From: Cognaticolwellia sediminilitoris
GTDB lineage: Bacteria > Pseudomonadota > Gammaproteobacteria > Enterobacterales > Alteromonadaceae
DNA length: 64,000 nucleotides
Reading direction: 5' to 3'
Assembly: GCA_002104535.1 (NCBI GenBank)
Contig: NBOG01000007.1
Span: 1 to 64,000 of the forward strand
The notes below the pieces were generated by a model. It was given only the letters and a program-made list of their open reading frames with translations, did not search any database and had not been told where the DNA came from. Position numbers and translations under genes: made by a program. Positions 1 to 10,600 of this stretch are shown here, piece after piece. Numbering within the stretch: the stretch's first letter is position 1; every line of letters begins with the position of its first letter.

Positions 1-2850
1 TAGGTAAAACTATCAGTTAAGGTTTCACTACCATTATGTGTATAGGTTACTGTGCCATCGTTATTATTAACCACTGTGCCATTGGAAGCAGCGCTAAGAT
101 TAGTCACGGTTAACGCATTAGTGGCAGTTTCTGCGTCAGTATCATTACCACGCAAATTGATGATCGTACTCTCGCCTTCATTAACCGCGCCTGTATCGTT
201 ATTGGCTACAGGTGCATCATTAACCGCGGTAACGGTAATAGCAACCGTTGCTGGCGCTGAATCAACGTTGCCATCATTAATGGTGTAGGTAAAACTGTCG
301 GTTATGGTTTCACTACCATTATGCGTATAGGTTACTGTGCCATCGTTATTGTTAACCACCGTGCCGTTAGAAGCAGCACTAAGATTAGTCACGGTTAACG
401 CATTGGTTGCCGTTTCTGCGTCAGTATCATTAGCGCGTAAATCAATGATCGTACTCGCGCCTTCATTAACCGCGCCTGTATCGTTATTGGCTACAGGTGC
501 ATCATTAACCGCGGTAACGGTAATAGCAACCGTTGCTGGCGCTGAGTCTACGCTGCCATCGTTAATGGTATAGGTAAAACTATCAGTTAAGGTTTCACTA
601 CCATTATGTGTATAGGTTACTGTGCCATCGTTATTATTAACCACTGTGCCATTGGAAGCAGCGCTAAGATTAGTCACGGTTAACGCATTAGTGGCAGTTT
701 CTGCGTCAGTATCATTACCACGCAAATTGATGATCGTACTCTCGCCTTCATTAACCGCGCCTGTATCGTTATTGGCTACTGGTGCATCATTAACCGCGGT
801 AACGGTAATGGAAACCGTTGCCGGTAATGAGTCAACGCTGCCATCATTAATGGTGTAGGTAAAACTATCGGTTATGGTTTCACTACCATTATGTGTATAG
901 GTTACTGTGCCATCGTTATTATTAACCACCGTGCCGTTAGAAGCAGCGCTAAGATTAGTCACGGTTAACGCATTGGTTGCCGTTTCTGCGTCAGTATCAT
1001 TAGCGCGTAAATCAATGATCGTACTCGCGCCTTCATTAACCGCGCCTGTATCGTTATTGGCAATTGGTGCATCATTGACCGCGGTAACCGTAATGGAAAC
1101 CGTTGCGGGTGCTGAGTCTACGCTGCCATCGTTAATGGTATAGGTAAAACTATCAGTTAAGGTTTCACTACCATTATGTGTATAGGTTACTGTGCCATCA
1201 TTATTATTAACCACTGTGCCATTGGAAGCAGAGCTAATATTAGTCACGGTTAACGCATTAGTGGCAGTTTCTGCGTCAGTATCATTACCACGCAAATTGA
1301 TGATCGTACTCTCACCTTCATTAACCGCGCCTGTATCGTTATTGGCTACTGGTGCATCATTAACCGCGGTAACGGTAATAGCAACCGTTGCTGGCGCTGA
1401 ATCGACGCTACCGTCATTAATGGTGTAGGTAAAACTATCGGTTAAGGTTTCACTACCATTATGTGTATAGGTTACTGTGCCATCGTTATTATTAACCACC
1501 GTACCATTCGTGGCCGTACTAAGATTGGTAACGATTAACCCATTGGTTGCTGTTTCTGCGTCAGTATCATTACCACGCAAATCAATGATCGTACTCTCGC
1601 CTTCATTAACCGCGCCTGTATCGTTATTGGCTACAGGTGCATCATTAACCGCGGTAACGGTAATAGAAACCATTGCCGGTAATGAGTCAACGCTGCCATC
1701 ATTAATGGTGTAGGTAAAACTATCGGTTATGGTTTCACTACCATTATGTGTATAGGTTACTGTGCCATCGTTATTATTAACCACCGTACCATTCGTGGCC
1801 CTACTAAGATTAGTCACAGTTAATGAATTGGTTGCAGTTTCTGCGTCAGTATCATTACCACGCAAATTGATGATCGTACTCTCGCCTTCATTAACCGAGC
1901 CTGTATCGTTATTGGCTACAGGTGCATCATTAACTGCAGTAACCGTAATGGAAACCGTTGCTGGTGCTGAGTCGACGCTGCCATCATTAATGGTGTAGGT
2001 AAAACTGTCGGTTAAGGTTTCACTGCCATTATGGGAATAGGTAACCGTGCCATCGTTATTATTCACCACGGTGCCATTGGAAGCAGCGCTGAGATTAGTC
2101 ACGGTTAACGCATTGGTTGCAGTTTCTGCGTCAGTATCATTACCGCGTAAATCTATGATCGTATTTGCGCCTTCAATAACTACGCCACTATCATTATTAG
2201 CTACCGGTGCATCATTAACCGCAGTAACCGTAATGGAAACCGTTGCGGGTGCTGAATCGAGGCTGCCATCATTAATGGTGTAAGTAAAACTATCGGTTAG
2301 AGTTTCACTGCCATTATGGCTATAGGTTACTGTGCCATCGTTATTATTAACGACGATTCCGTGATTAGCTAAGCTGATATCTGTGATGGTTAATTCAGCA
2401 GTTAATGTTTCTTCATCGCTATCATTACTTCGAAGATCAATGATAACCTCACTGCCCTCAACTACATTTGCAACATCATCAACGGCTAAAGGCGCATCAT
2501 TAACTAAATTAATCACTAAAGTGACAGTGGCTGTACCAGAAGTAAATTCGCCATTAGTGACTTTATAGGTGAATTGATCGGAAGTAGTTTCAGAGCCGTC
2601 ATGGCTATATGTTACCGTGCCATCTCCATTATCAATGACAAGTCCATTAGTACCGTTATTTAACTCTATAAAAGATAATGATGAATCATCGCTATCGTTC
2701 TCTAATACATTAATGACTATACTTGTGTTTTCATCAAGCTCGGCAAAATCATCTCCTACTAAAGGCGCTCCTCGGCTAAGATCGATAACACTTTTTTGTA
2801 AACTAAATGCACTTTCGCCGCCGTCATTAACGCCGCTGACGGTGAAATAA
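1..2850 (-). repeat. 285-bp tandem coding repeats (95-residue units)
   Basis: Ten consecutive 285-bp periods are visible. The eight leftmost (about 1-2330) are almost identical at DNA level; the two nearest the gene start (about 2330-2850) are diverged. Units alternate between two versions in the segment read as IINLRGN or IIDLRGN on the coding strand: N,D,N,D,N,D,N,D over the eight similar units, giving a 570-bp higher-order period. Repeated 78-codon open frames on the plus strand are only the antisense image of these units. Confidence 0.9.
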
Positions 2851-3674
2851 TATTCTTTAGTAGCATCTATTCCTTCAAATACTACGCTGTTTTCAACAAG
2901 TGATAATCTCGCTTGTCCGTCAGAAAGCTCTGTGAAATTATCACTCTCAACGCCTGGTTCAGTCGCAATAAAGACATTATAAAATTGATAATCATCAACT
3001 TCAGACCAATTAATGGATAAGTCACCAACAAATGCGCCTGTAGCCGCATCACCCGTAACATTAATAAATTCTGCCTGAGTTTGAGTAATGACTACTGCTT
3101 GCCAGTTTAAATTAAAAGTAGTGGCGATACTTCGCTCACCAATTAGATTATCAACCCATACTTTTATTGTGTTAGGACCACTTTTCCAATGATAGTCATG
3201 TGGATTAATACCATTAATAAATAATCGATAACTGGTATTATTTCCATTTAAGCTATTGAAATTTTCATTGGTGCAACTATCAGTGTTTGAGCCACATATT
3301 TCTAAGGCTGGAATATCTTGATTACCATTAGAGAAATCAAGTGATATCTTATTTATACCTGCGAGATCAATAACATCAAGCGCAAGTAAAATATTACCCA
3401 TTATTGTCTTATTCTGCTCTGGTAAGTCAATCACTGCAGTCGCAGGCTGACTGTTATCAAAAACTTCTGAGGCATTATAATTAAAGGACACTTGCGCTAA
3501 CGAGCTTGCATTAACACTCGGAGTTGGAGATTCTACAGGTACTGGTGTTGGAGCTTCGGGTAAACCTGGCGTTACTTTAGGGTCACTGTTGCTACCACCA
3601 CAACTACTTAAACTAAAGATTAACACCCCTAGCACTAAGCTTTTTCTTACTAGTAATTCCATTTTATTTTCCAT
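1..3674 (-). CDS. Giant tandem-95 repeat surface lipoprotein (3' end beyond window)
   Basis: Open reading frame running off the left edge; about 1224 residues are visible. It starts with a lipoprotein signal peptide (hydrophobic stretch then LSSCGG, lipid-accepting Cys25), followed by a Pro/Thr-rich linker, a beta-rich region of about 150 residues, a fibronectin-III-like domain, then 95-residue Ig/cadherin-like repeats with landmarks such as VNDAPVANND, TVTYSHNGSET and DSFTYTINDG. This matches the family called tandem-95 repeat proteins, usually surface adhesins or biofilm proteins. ATG at 3674 overlaps the stop of the FecR gene (TAATG), implying translational coupling; a second ATG at 3662 has a better Shine-Dalgarno (TGGAAAA), so the start is uncertain by four residues. 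The C-terminal end, which could carry a retention or secretion signal, is not visible. The adhesive role is inferred from family only. Confidence 0.85.
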   Translation of the reverse strand, partial: MENKMELLVRKSLVLGVLIFSLSSCGGSNSDPKVTPGLPEAPTPVPVESPTPSVNASSLAQVSFNYNASEVFDNSQPATAVIDLPEQNKTIMGNILLALDVIDLAGINKISLDFSNGNQDIPALEICGSNTDSCTNENFNSLNGNNTSYRLFINGINPHDYHWKSGPNTIKVWVDNLIGERSIATTFNLNWQAVVITQTQAEFINVTGDAATGAFVGDLSINWSEVDDYQFYNVFIATEPGVESDNFTELSDGQARLSLVENSVVFEGIDATKEYYFTVSGVNDGGESAFSLQKSVIDLSRGAPLVGDDFAELDENTSIVINVLENDSDDSSLSFIELNNGTNGLVIDNGDGTVTYSHDGSETTSDQFTYKVTNGEFTSGTATVTLVINLVNDAPLAVDDVANVVEGSEVIIDLRSNDSDEETLTAELTITDISLANHGIVVNNNDGTVTYSHNGSETLTDSFTYTINDGSLDSAPATVSITVTAVNDAPVANNDSGVVIEGANTIIDLRGNDTDAETATNALTVTNLSAASNGTVVNNNDGTVTYSHNGSETLTDSFTYTINDGSVDSAPATVSITVTAVNDAPVANNDTGSVNEGESTIINLRGNDTDAETATNSLTVTNLSRATNGTVVNNNDGTVTYTHNGSETITDSFTYTINDGSVDSLPAMVSITVTAVNDAPVANNDTGAVNEGESTIIDLRGNDTDAETATNGLIVTNLSTATNGTVVNNNDGTVTYTHNGSETLTDSFTYTINDGSVDSAPATVAITVTAVNDAPVANNDTGAVNEGESTIINLRGNDTDAETATNALTVTNISSASNGTVVNNNDGTVTYTHNGSETLTDSFTYTINDGSVDSAPATVSITVTAVNDAPIANNDTGAVNEGASTIIDLRANDTDAETATNALTVTNLSAASNGTVVNNNDGTVTYTHNGSETITDSFTYTINDGSVDSLPATVSITVTAVNDAPVANNDTGAVNEGESTIINLRGNDTDAETATNALTVTNLSAASNGTVVNNNDGTVTYTHNGSETLTDSFTYTINDGSVDSAPATVAITVTAVNDAPVANNDTGAVNEGASTIIDLRANDTDAETATNALTVTNLSAASNGTVVNNNDGTVTYTHNGSETITDSFTYTINDGNVDSAPATVAITVTAVNDAPVANNDTGAVNEGESTIINLRGNDTDAETATNALTVTNLSAASNGTVVNNNDGTVTYTHNGSETLTDSFT

Positions 3675-4870
3675 TATCGTGCTCTGATCAAGAAAGCGCC
3701 ATCGACTTCTAAACCTGTGGTTTTATCAAATAATTCAAAGCCACCAGTGACAGCTTCTAACCCAAACAAATCAATAAAATTGCTCGAAATATTACCATAA
3801 GCTATATTATTACCATGACTGGCAAAAGTTATACCGACTTCCATAAAAACATCATTATCTCTAATATACATATTACCGTTAAATACAGCATTCCAAAGGT
3901 CAGTATCTCTATCATCATTAAATGATAAATACCCATCTGAAATTCGGCCAGAATCAAAATCAATAGACATACCTGCAGAAAAATTTGATAAGTTATAATC
4001 AGAGGTAAAACTCGCGTCAGAGTATTCTAAAACGCCTTTACGAGCGGCAACAAGTTCATAAATACTTTGTGGCTCGAGGACATTAAATTGATCAGTGCCA
4101 ATAAATTCAGTATTTTCTTGCTCTAAAGTATCAATAATTGTTGAAGACTCGATATTAAATACCTTTCTTTCTTCAATTACCGCTATATAAGGTGAATTAT
4201 CGTCAACATTAGAGTCATCACTTGTTTCCGCTGGAGAACTTAGACCTTGTTCAAAAACTCTTGGCGGCTCAACAAAGTAGTTAACTGAACCATTTTGTCC
4301 AACACTCGCATAAGAAAAATCCTCACCCAAGCCTAACGATAAAACAGAGCCGGCGTTTATTCCTAATGCTAATTGAACATCGATTGCACCATCCCACACA
4401 GCTATCCATACGGTATTATTTACTATTTCAACCTCGTAGTGAGTACCGCGAATACCAATACTACCAATAGGTGTCTTAAGTTGATAATCGCCTTTATCTG
4501 CTTTAATAGCGCCGGTAATCGAACGGAGACCGCCTTGCACTAAATCTAAAACAACAGAATCTTTATTATCTTTATTACCAAAGTTATATTCTGCAATCAC
4601 CAACTTAGAATTTTCTTTCATGGCGATCATACTGCCATCAGTCATTCTTAATTGAGTTTTGCTGGAGGGTCCAGTAGTCACTATATCATTGACAAAAACA
4701 GCTGAGCGACGCTTCAATGGTCTAACTTCTTCTTGCTCGGATGAAACAGCTATTACCTTGCCTTTAGTGATCATTGTTTTACCCGCCGTTTCGACGGCAT
4801 ATGAATACGATGTTAATAAACAACAAAACACCGAAGCTAAAATACTTTTACTATGATTAAATTTACTCAT
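3674..4870 (-). CDS. FecR-domain secreted protein
   Basis: About 398 residues. A signal peptide ending near SYSYA is followed by a FecR domain (about residues 25-150) with the usual pattern of a positively charged entry, DGSMIAMKENSKLVI, the TPIGSIGIRGTHYEV segment and a closing WDGAIDV. This FecR class is periplasmic or extracellular and is common beside surface repeat proteins; it is not the iron-citrate anti-sigma factor, as no sigma gene is near. The C-terminal 120 residues (SDGYLSFNDD, VTGGFELFD, GAFLIR) resemble the small beta-barrel ends of TbpB-like exported proteins. I chose the ATG at 4870 because it overlaps the upstream stop as TAATG, exactly as the next gene does at 3674; an upstream in-frame ATG at 4888 would lengthen the signal peptide. 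Same operon as both neighbours. Confidence 0.8.
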   Translation of the reverse strand: MSKFNHSKSILASVFCCLLTSYSYAVETAGKTMITKGKVIAVSSEQEEVRPLKRRSAVFVNDIVTTGPSSKTQLRMTDGSMIAMKENSKLVIAEYNFGNKDNKDSVVLDLVQGGLRSITGAIKADKGDYQLKTPIGSIGIRGTHYEVEIVNNTVWIAVWDGAIDVQLALGINAGSVLSLGLGEDFSYASVGQNGSVNYFVEPPRVFEQGLSSPAETSDDSNVDDNSPYIAVIEERKVFNIESSTIIDTLEQENTEFIGTDQFNVLEPQSIYELVAARKGVLEYSDASFTSDYNLSNFSAGMSIDFDSGRISDGYLSFNDDRDTDLWNAVFNGNMYIRDNDVFMEVGITFASHGNNIAYGNISSNFIDLFGLEAVTGGFELFDKTTGLEVDGAFLIRAR

Positions 4871-6210
4871 TAAAATGCATATTTCCATGTTAAGTTTGCT
4901 TCAAGACGAGAGTATTCATATATCTTCATCGCCGCCACGTCGCTATCGAGATACTTATCTTGAAAGCTCAATTGTAACTTTATTATTTGATTATCGAATC
5001 CTGAGTAAGCTATTTCTGTAGCAATTGCAGATAACACCGAGTCACTGTAAACACCAAACAACGGATTGGGTTCATCGTAATTTTGCTTTTCGATTTTAAT
5101 CAATGTATTGCCAGTAAAATTTTCATGAATGGGGTAACCTACGATATAAGAAAATCCAATCGCTTTACGATTATTGTGATCAAAACCTCTTTTATTTTTA
5201 TCTTGAAATACATTCAGTAGAAATAAATGTTGAAATTGGGATTGGAAACGATAAAAAGCATTCACCTGGTAACGTTCGAAATTTAAATCCTGATATACAA
5301 AATGTTTAACTTTAGCGGCTATAGCATTAAAACCAAAATCACTGGCAGTACTTATCGGTTTTTTCCAGCCTAAATTGAGCGCGTTTTGTGTTCTATATTT
5401 CTCGCTCGAGAACCATAATGGTGCAGTACTAGCACCTAAATGCCAAGTCGAATTGTTTGCTAATTGATGTTCATATTTAAGAGCAAAGCTTAACATTTGA
5501 CGATTATATTCATCGTGTGAAAAATAGTGTTTATTTTGTATAACAAAGTCGACTAACAATTTTTGATATTGACTGATAGGGTGCTTATAATTCAAGGCAT
5601 ACCGTGCTTGATATGTGTTATCTGAAGTAGCTTTTGAAGTATCAAATAAAGGAATTAATGTGCCATCAGGTAATGTAATTGCATCTTCTGAACTACCACT
5701 ATTAATATTGTTATCCGAGCCCACCCCTAAGGTAATTTCATGTGACCAGCTTTTATTACGATCCTTTAACTGCCTTTTCAACGACTTCAATTGGTTTACA
5801 ACATTAGTTCTTTGGTCATCAGTGAATGACTTTTCTGTTGAAGGGGTTGCCAATAATGCTTCAAATTCAATAATCGCTCCATGTAAGTTATCAACTTTTT
5901 TGTAGCTCAAGGCTAAATAATATCGACCGTTATATGACCGAGGATCCAGAATAACAACTCGTTCAAAGGCAAAAATAGCGGCTTGATATTTTTCAGCACC
6001 AAAAGCAGCAACGCCAGCCATAAAATCAAAGGTTAAATCTCCGGCTAAATCGTCAGCTAATAACTCTGAGTATTCATAAGCTTGGGTATATTGTTTTTCA
6101 TCGAGATAATTTTTTAATTTTTCTAAGTCAGTTTGATAACTCGCAAGTACAAATGAGCTGAACAGAAATGTCCACCAAATAAATATTACTTTTGTTAAAC
6201 TTTTAATCAT
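4870..6210 (-). CDS. TPR plus outer-membrane beta-barrel protein (Slam/DUF560-like architecture)
   Basis: About 446 residues: signal peptide (MIKSLTKVIFIWWTFLFSS...), two to three TPR-like helical repeats (about residues 20-150, with FMAGVAAFGAEKYQAAIFAFERV and YYLALSYKKVDNLHGAI as the clearest), then a long beta-barrel beginning ITLGVGSDNNINSG and ending in the aromatic terminus LTWKYAF, typical of outer-membrane barrels. TPR followed by a barrel of this size is the layout of surface lipoprotein assembly modifiers (Slam, type XI secretion). Family membership is suggested by layout and not by a motif I can prove. Start: the ATG at 6210 has GGATGA upstream and gives a clean signal peptide; upstream ATGs at 6225 and 6255 do not. 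It is first in a coupled trio with the FecR and tandem-95 genes, so it may export one or both. Confidence 0.72.
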   Translation of the reverse strand: MIKSLTKVIFIWWTFLFSSFVLASYQTDLEKLKNYLDEKQYTQAYEYSELLADDLAGDLTFDFMAGVAAFGAEKYQAAIFAFERVVILDPRSYNGRYYLALSYKKVDNLHGAIIEFEALLATPSTEKSFTDDQRTNVVNQLKSLKRQLKDRNKSWSHEITLGVGSDNNINSGSSEDAITLPDGTLIPLFDTSKATSDNTYQARYALNYKHPISQYQKLLVDFVIQNKHYFSHDEYNRQMLSFALKYEHQLANNSTWHLGASTAPLWFSSEKYRTQNALNLGWKKPISTASDFGFNAIAAKVKHFVYQDLNFERYQVNAFYRFQSQFQHLFLLNVFQDKNKRGFDHNNRKAIGFSYIVGYPIHENFTGNTLIKIEKQNYDEPNPLFGVYSDSVLSAIATEIAYSGFDNQIIKLQLSFQDKYLDSDVAAMKIYEYSRLEANLTWKYAF

Positions 6211-6317
6211 TGATAATTCATCCATTAACTTAATTGCACACTGTGCATTGGTCACTGATTATGCCTCAGTAAATTTAATATACGCTTTAGGTCGCGCTAA
6301 ACACCGATAAAATTATT

Positions 6318-7604
6318 TTATTGCCTTATCCGTTCATACAGCTTACTTAACTGCTTGGAAAACAGAGCATCGTTAAATTTTTCATCATTAGCAACAAGAT
6401 CAAATAACAACGAAATATCTTCTTCAAACTCTGGCTTTTTAGCAATAAATTCAAACAATAAATCTATCGCCATAACGACTTGTTCTGCAGCAATATAATC
6501 AGAGAACTCACCGTTAGTTCCTGCACTTAAAATGTCATTTAATGTCGCGAATGCTGAAACCTTCTTATCAGCGATTGATTGTGCCATTATTGCTTTTTCA
6601 AGCTGTTCTATGTCTTTAAATATAGCAGTAATTAACGCCTTTAATTTTCGCTTATCATTTAAGCTGCTTTTAACATCAGCTAAGTGTTGATGTAAGATTT
6701 CACTATGACCAGTACTTGAAGCGATAATCATCAACATTTTGAAATTACCATCATTTAACCTTACAGTACCTGGTTTAAAACCCTGACCTTTATTTTCATT
6801 CCACTTTAAATCCGACATATTATGATGACATGAATGGCAATCAAACAATGATAATTCAGGAAATAACGTAGAGTTATCGATCAATTTCTCTTCTAATAAG
6901 TCTAAAGTCGCTCGACTCGCTTCAAGCTGACCATAAATCCAAGTAATGTAATTATTACCAGCCCACTTTTGCTTTAAATAATCCTCGTCAACAACATAAT
7001 GTAAAGGCTGCAATATACCGAAGGTATCTAATTCAAAGGCTAATCTTGGATGTCCTGCCCCCATAATGTCATGACTAGCTTGTTTATCCTTATTACCTAA
7101 ATGGCACGATAAACAAAGTTGAGCTCTGGCTTTTGGTTTATCTGTCGGATACAGTCCTTTAGCTATATTCTCATCTCGACTAATTGCAGCATGTGTATGG
7201 CTAGTAATGTATTCTTCTGCACCACCATGACAAGACTCACAACCGACACCATCACTTAATTGAAATTTTTCACCTTGTTGGTCGGTGTTAACATTATCAC
7301 TATGACAATCTAAACAAATGCTAGCGGTAGTAGCGCTTTCTAAACCTAACTTATTAGCAATTTTTTTCGATTCAGGTGATAACAACGTCTGAAAAGCTTG
7401 AGAATGAGCGTCGGCACGACTCCAAATAATATATTCGTTTTGTAAGACATCACTGCCTTCACGAGGTATAACCGAACCATGACACATACTGGCAGCACAA
7501 CTTGCAACACCTAAATGCTCTTTGTTGTCTTGTTGCGGTAACTCATTAGCACTTAGCGTCAACAAGACGGTAAAATTAGCGATGATAAAGCTCAAAATTC
7601 TCAT
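6318..7604 (-). CDS. Periplasmic pentaheme cytochrome c (c554-like)
   Basis: 428 residues with an N-terminal signal sequence. Heme attachment motifs seen: CAASMCH (a CX4CH spacing), CLDCH, CESCH, CLSCH and CHSCH, all in the first 265 residues; the remaining 160 residues are helical with no heme site. The spacing and the SCHGGA/MCHGS context resemble cytochrome c554-type multiheme proteins, which carry electrons in the periplasm. The ATG overlaps the stop of the upstream 1313-residue cytochrome gene by four bases (ATGA), so it is the last gene of the seven-gene electron-transfer operon. The unusual CX4CH first site would need to be accepted by the heme lyase. Partner and substrate are unknown. 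Confidence 0.83.
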   Translation of the reverse strand: MRILSFIIANFTVLLTLSANELPQQDNKEHLGVASCAASMCHGSVIPREGSDVLQNEYIIWSRADAHSQAFQTLLSPESKKIANKLGLESATTASICLDCHSDNVNTDQQGEKFQLSDGVGCESCHGGAEEYITSHTHAAISRDENIAKGLYPTDKPKARAQLCLSCHLGNKDKQASHDIMGAGHPRLAFELDTFGILQPLHYVVDEDYLKQKWAGNNYITWIYGQLEASRATLDLLEEKLIDNSTLFPELSLFDCHSCHHNMSDLKWNENKGQGFKPGTVRLNDGNFKMLMIIASSTGHSEILHQHLADVKSSLNDKRKLKALITAIFKDIEQLEKAIMAQSIADKKVSAFATLNDILSAGTNGEFSDYIAAEQVVMAIDLLFEFIAKKPEFEEDISLLFDLVANDEKFNDALFSKQLSKLYERIRQ

Positions 7605-10600
7605 GATTTATCCTCATGCGCGGCCACATCCGGTAAAGTTTTTTCGAGTTGTGTTTTGGGTGTGGTTTCCATTGGTTTTAATTTGTCCGACTCTGTATCT
7701 TTATCCACCTTTGGCATTACTGGCTTTTCAGGTACCACTAACGCCGGTGTTGCGACACCAAAGTGTATTTGCTCGGCCATCGACTCTAGTTTGTCTTTTA
7801 CAAACCAAGGTTTACCGTTTTTATCCAGATAAAGCCCTTTCATATCTTTTTCAGTTAAAGGGCCTGAGCCTAAGCGACTAAATACAGCAATTTGTCCACC
7901 GGTTTCATCAACCGCACGATCGCGCTCTAAGCCACGAGATAAGGACAGTGCTTTTGATGTTGTCGGATACCAAGAAACAAATTCAGGTTTAGGGTCTGGA
8001 CTAAAACCATAAAAGCGCGGTTGAGAATCAGGCGAAGTTAATTGCACTACTTTTAATCCTGAATCGCCATCGGCGATATAAGCAAACAATGAAGCATTAG
8101 TGGTAGCAACAACAACATCTTGGGCATCCTTTATCTGCCCTTGTGCATTATAAACCTGATAGGTTTTCATCGCTTGAGGTTTATTGATATCAACAATCAC
8201 TAAGCCTTCTTTACCTGCCGCAACGTACGCAAAAGTACGAGAAACAAAAACACGGTTAGCATCTTCAATCGCGATGGTGTTATTTTTGACAATAAATGCC
8301 TGCTCTGGTGCGGTAATATCTATAGTTTTTAGACCATCATCATCGGTGACAAACAAATATCTAAATTGTTGAGCCACTGAATGACCGTTATTTAAAGGCA
8401 CGGTTAGTAAGTGTTTAGGCGTTAGCGGTTGATCTAAATCTAAAATGACCAAACCCGCATCAGCAACGACATAAACATATCTACCACCGATAGTAAGGTG
8501 ACGCGCACCTTTTAATATACCGTTTTCGTTCCATGTTAACGCACGGGTTAAGAAATTATTTCTCGGCTCGCCGTCCATCAACGTATCCATATTCGTTAAA
8601 ATTAAGCCTTCATCAGCATCAGTAATTAACGCGTAATTATAAATGGGGTGAAATGGTTTTTCCTGATTGGTAATACGCATTAAATCACCTTGATTTCGCT
8701 CAGGTGCAACTGGTTGCGTAGTCACTAATGATACACAAGTAGCATTAGTACTTTTAATATTTGTATCTTGACCAAGTAGTGATGCTGGCGCCGAGATAAT
8801 GCGCTGACTGACACCTTTATTAGCAATAGAGGCTACATCATAAACAACCATACCTTCTTTGCCGGCCGCAGCAAATAAGTACTCGCCGCGTAATTGCAAA
8901 CAATTAATCGCACCAGCATCATGTTCATAGCCAATTTTTAGCTCTTTGTTATTGTCTAAATGCTGTTTAAAAAAGTCAGGATAGACATATTTATGTAAAA
9001 AGCTGCCCTTCATAGCTTGCGGCTCTTCCCATTCAGTTACTTGAACGGCTTCAACCGATGCTTCACCGCCAACGTAGGCATGAAAGCCAATAAAGTCGAT
9101 GAAGTCAGTACCTAAACCGAGTGTTTGAGCGAAGATAGCGTTATTGTCGGCATCTTCAGCTAAGTGACAATCACTACATTCACGGGTTTCTTCTTTTCTC
9201 ACCGTATGGGCAAAATGCGGGTTCATCGCTTGTGAGCTATAACCACTGGCAGAAATTGGTGGTTGCTGCACATAGATTTTTTCACGGTTTGAATTGGTTG
9301 AAGACAACACTAAAGCAGATGTTGAACGCAGTGGCGCAATTTTTCCACCATTGATCCCACCTCTGCGGCCTAACATAAATATTTGATCACGCACCACCTG
9401 AGGATTGTAACTGGCGTAGTTTCTAGACTCACCACCTTCATAATGTTTGTTTTCTGTTTTCCAATTTGCCTCTATCGGTAAGTGACAACCACCGCAACTT
9501 GTCGTCCAAGACTGATGACAGGTATAGCATTCCATTTCATCATTATTATGAGCGAGCATATCTGGTGTAACGTCTAAGCCAAAATGCTGATCAATAGGAT
9601 CTTTTTTCATGGTTTTAGCACGAGCAGCTTTAGCATTATATTCTTGATGTTTTGGGTCGATAACATCTTTTAAAAGACTTAACTTCCACTCAAGTTCAGG
9701 CCAAATTAAACTGCGCTGATATAGTCCGTCTTCTTTCCATTGAAACCTTTTCTGACCATCAGGATTACGGATTAATGATAAGTCTGTACCACCAGGAGGC
9801 GCTGCAGGGCCTGAGGTTTTTAAATTAGGATAATCAGACACCGTGCCATGACAATCTACACAATCAATTTCAACCGCACCGGCAACTTCACCGTAAACAT
9901 GCCCGTTACCATGATTATCTTGAGAATAATGACAATCGACACAGTGCATACCGACATCTAAATGTACCGAGGACATATGTACCGCTTTATCGAATTTTTT
10001 CGGGTCGTCAGGCTCCACTACTTTATTTTCTTTATCAAGTAAGTTACCTTTTCGGTCTTTCTTAAATACCGCTCTGAAATTCCAGCCATGACCGTGGTAA
10101 TCAGCAAATTGCGTGTTTTCCATTTCGTCATTTTTAGTCCAAACTTCTCGCAAAAATTCTTGATCTGACCATAACCCTCTGACCGCAGCGCCTTCAGGGT
10201 TACTTGTCATAGTATTAAATTTTTCTTCATGGCTTGGGTAACGCTGCTCTTTCGGGAACATTTTCGGTGCGTCAGCTTCATAATCCCACATGGTGTAACC
10301 TAAAAAGGTGTTCACAAACATATTAGGTTGATGCATATGACATGACATACACTGCGCTGTTGGTATAGCTCGAGAAAAAACATGTTTTAAAGGATGACCA
10401 TCTTCATTTTTGGCAATGGTGGGATCAACCGTTTGCGTTTGACCACTATTGCCGAATTCGGCGTAAGGTCCAGAATGGCGAGGCTCTCGATCATTGGCAT
10501 AAACTACATGACATGAGCCACAACCTGAGGTTCTAAAATCACCCGGATTATCGTTGGTGCCTAAAAACCACATCAGTGGATCGTTTAAACGGGTTTTATG

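Noticed and set aside
52-2283. Row of plus-strand 78-codon open frames repeating every 285 bases
   Set aside because: They are antisense images of the minus-strand tandem-95 repeats; the minus frame has signal peptide, family motifs and operon context.
1-2330. CRISPR or satellite array
   Set aside because: The repeat unit is 285 bp, codes continuously in one frame and has no unique spacers.
3674-4870. FecR protein as an iron-citrate anti-sigma regulator paired with the TonB receptor
   Set aside because: It has a cleavable signal peptide and no cytoplasmic domain, no sigma-factor gene is present, and the TonB receptor is 16 kb away.
7522-7881. Plus-strand 119-codon frame opposite the cytochrome genes
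   Set aside because: Antisense to two heme proteins whose frames are certain; no start signals.
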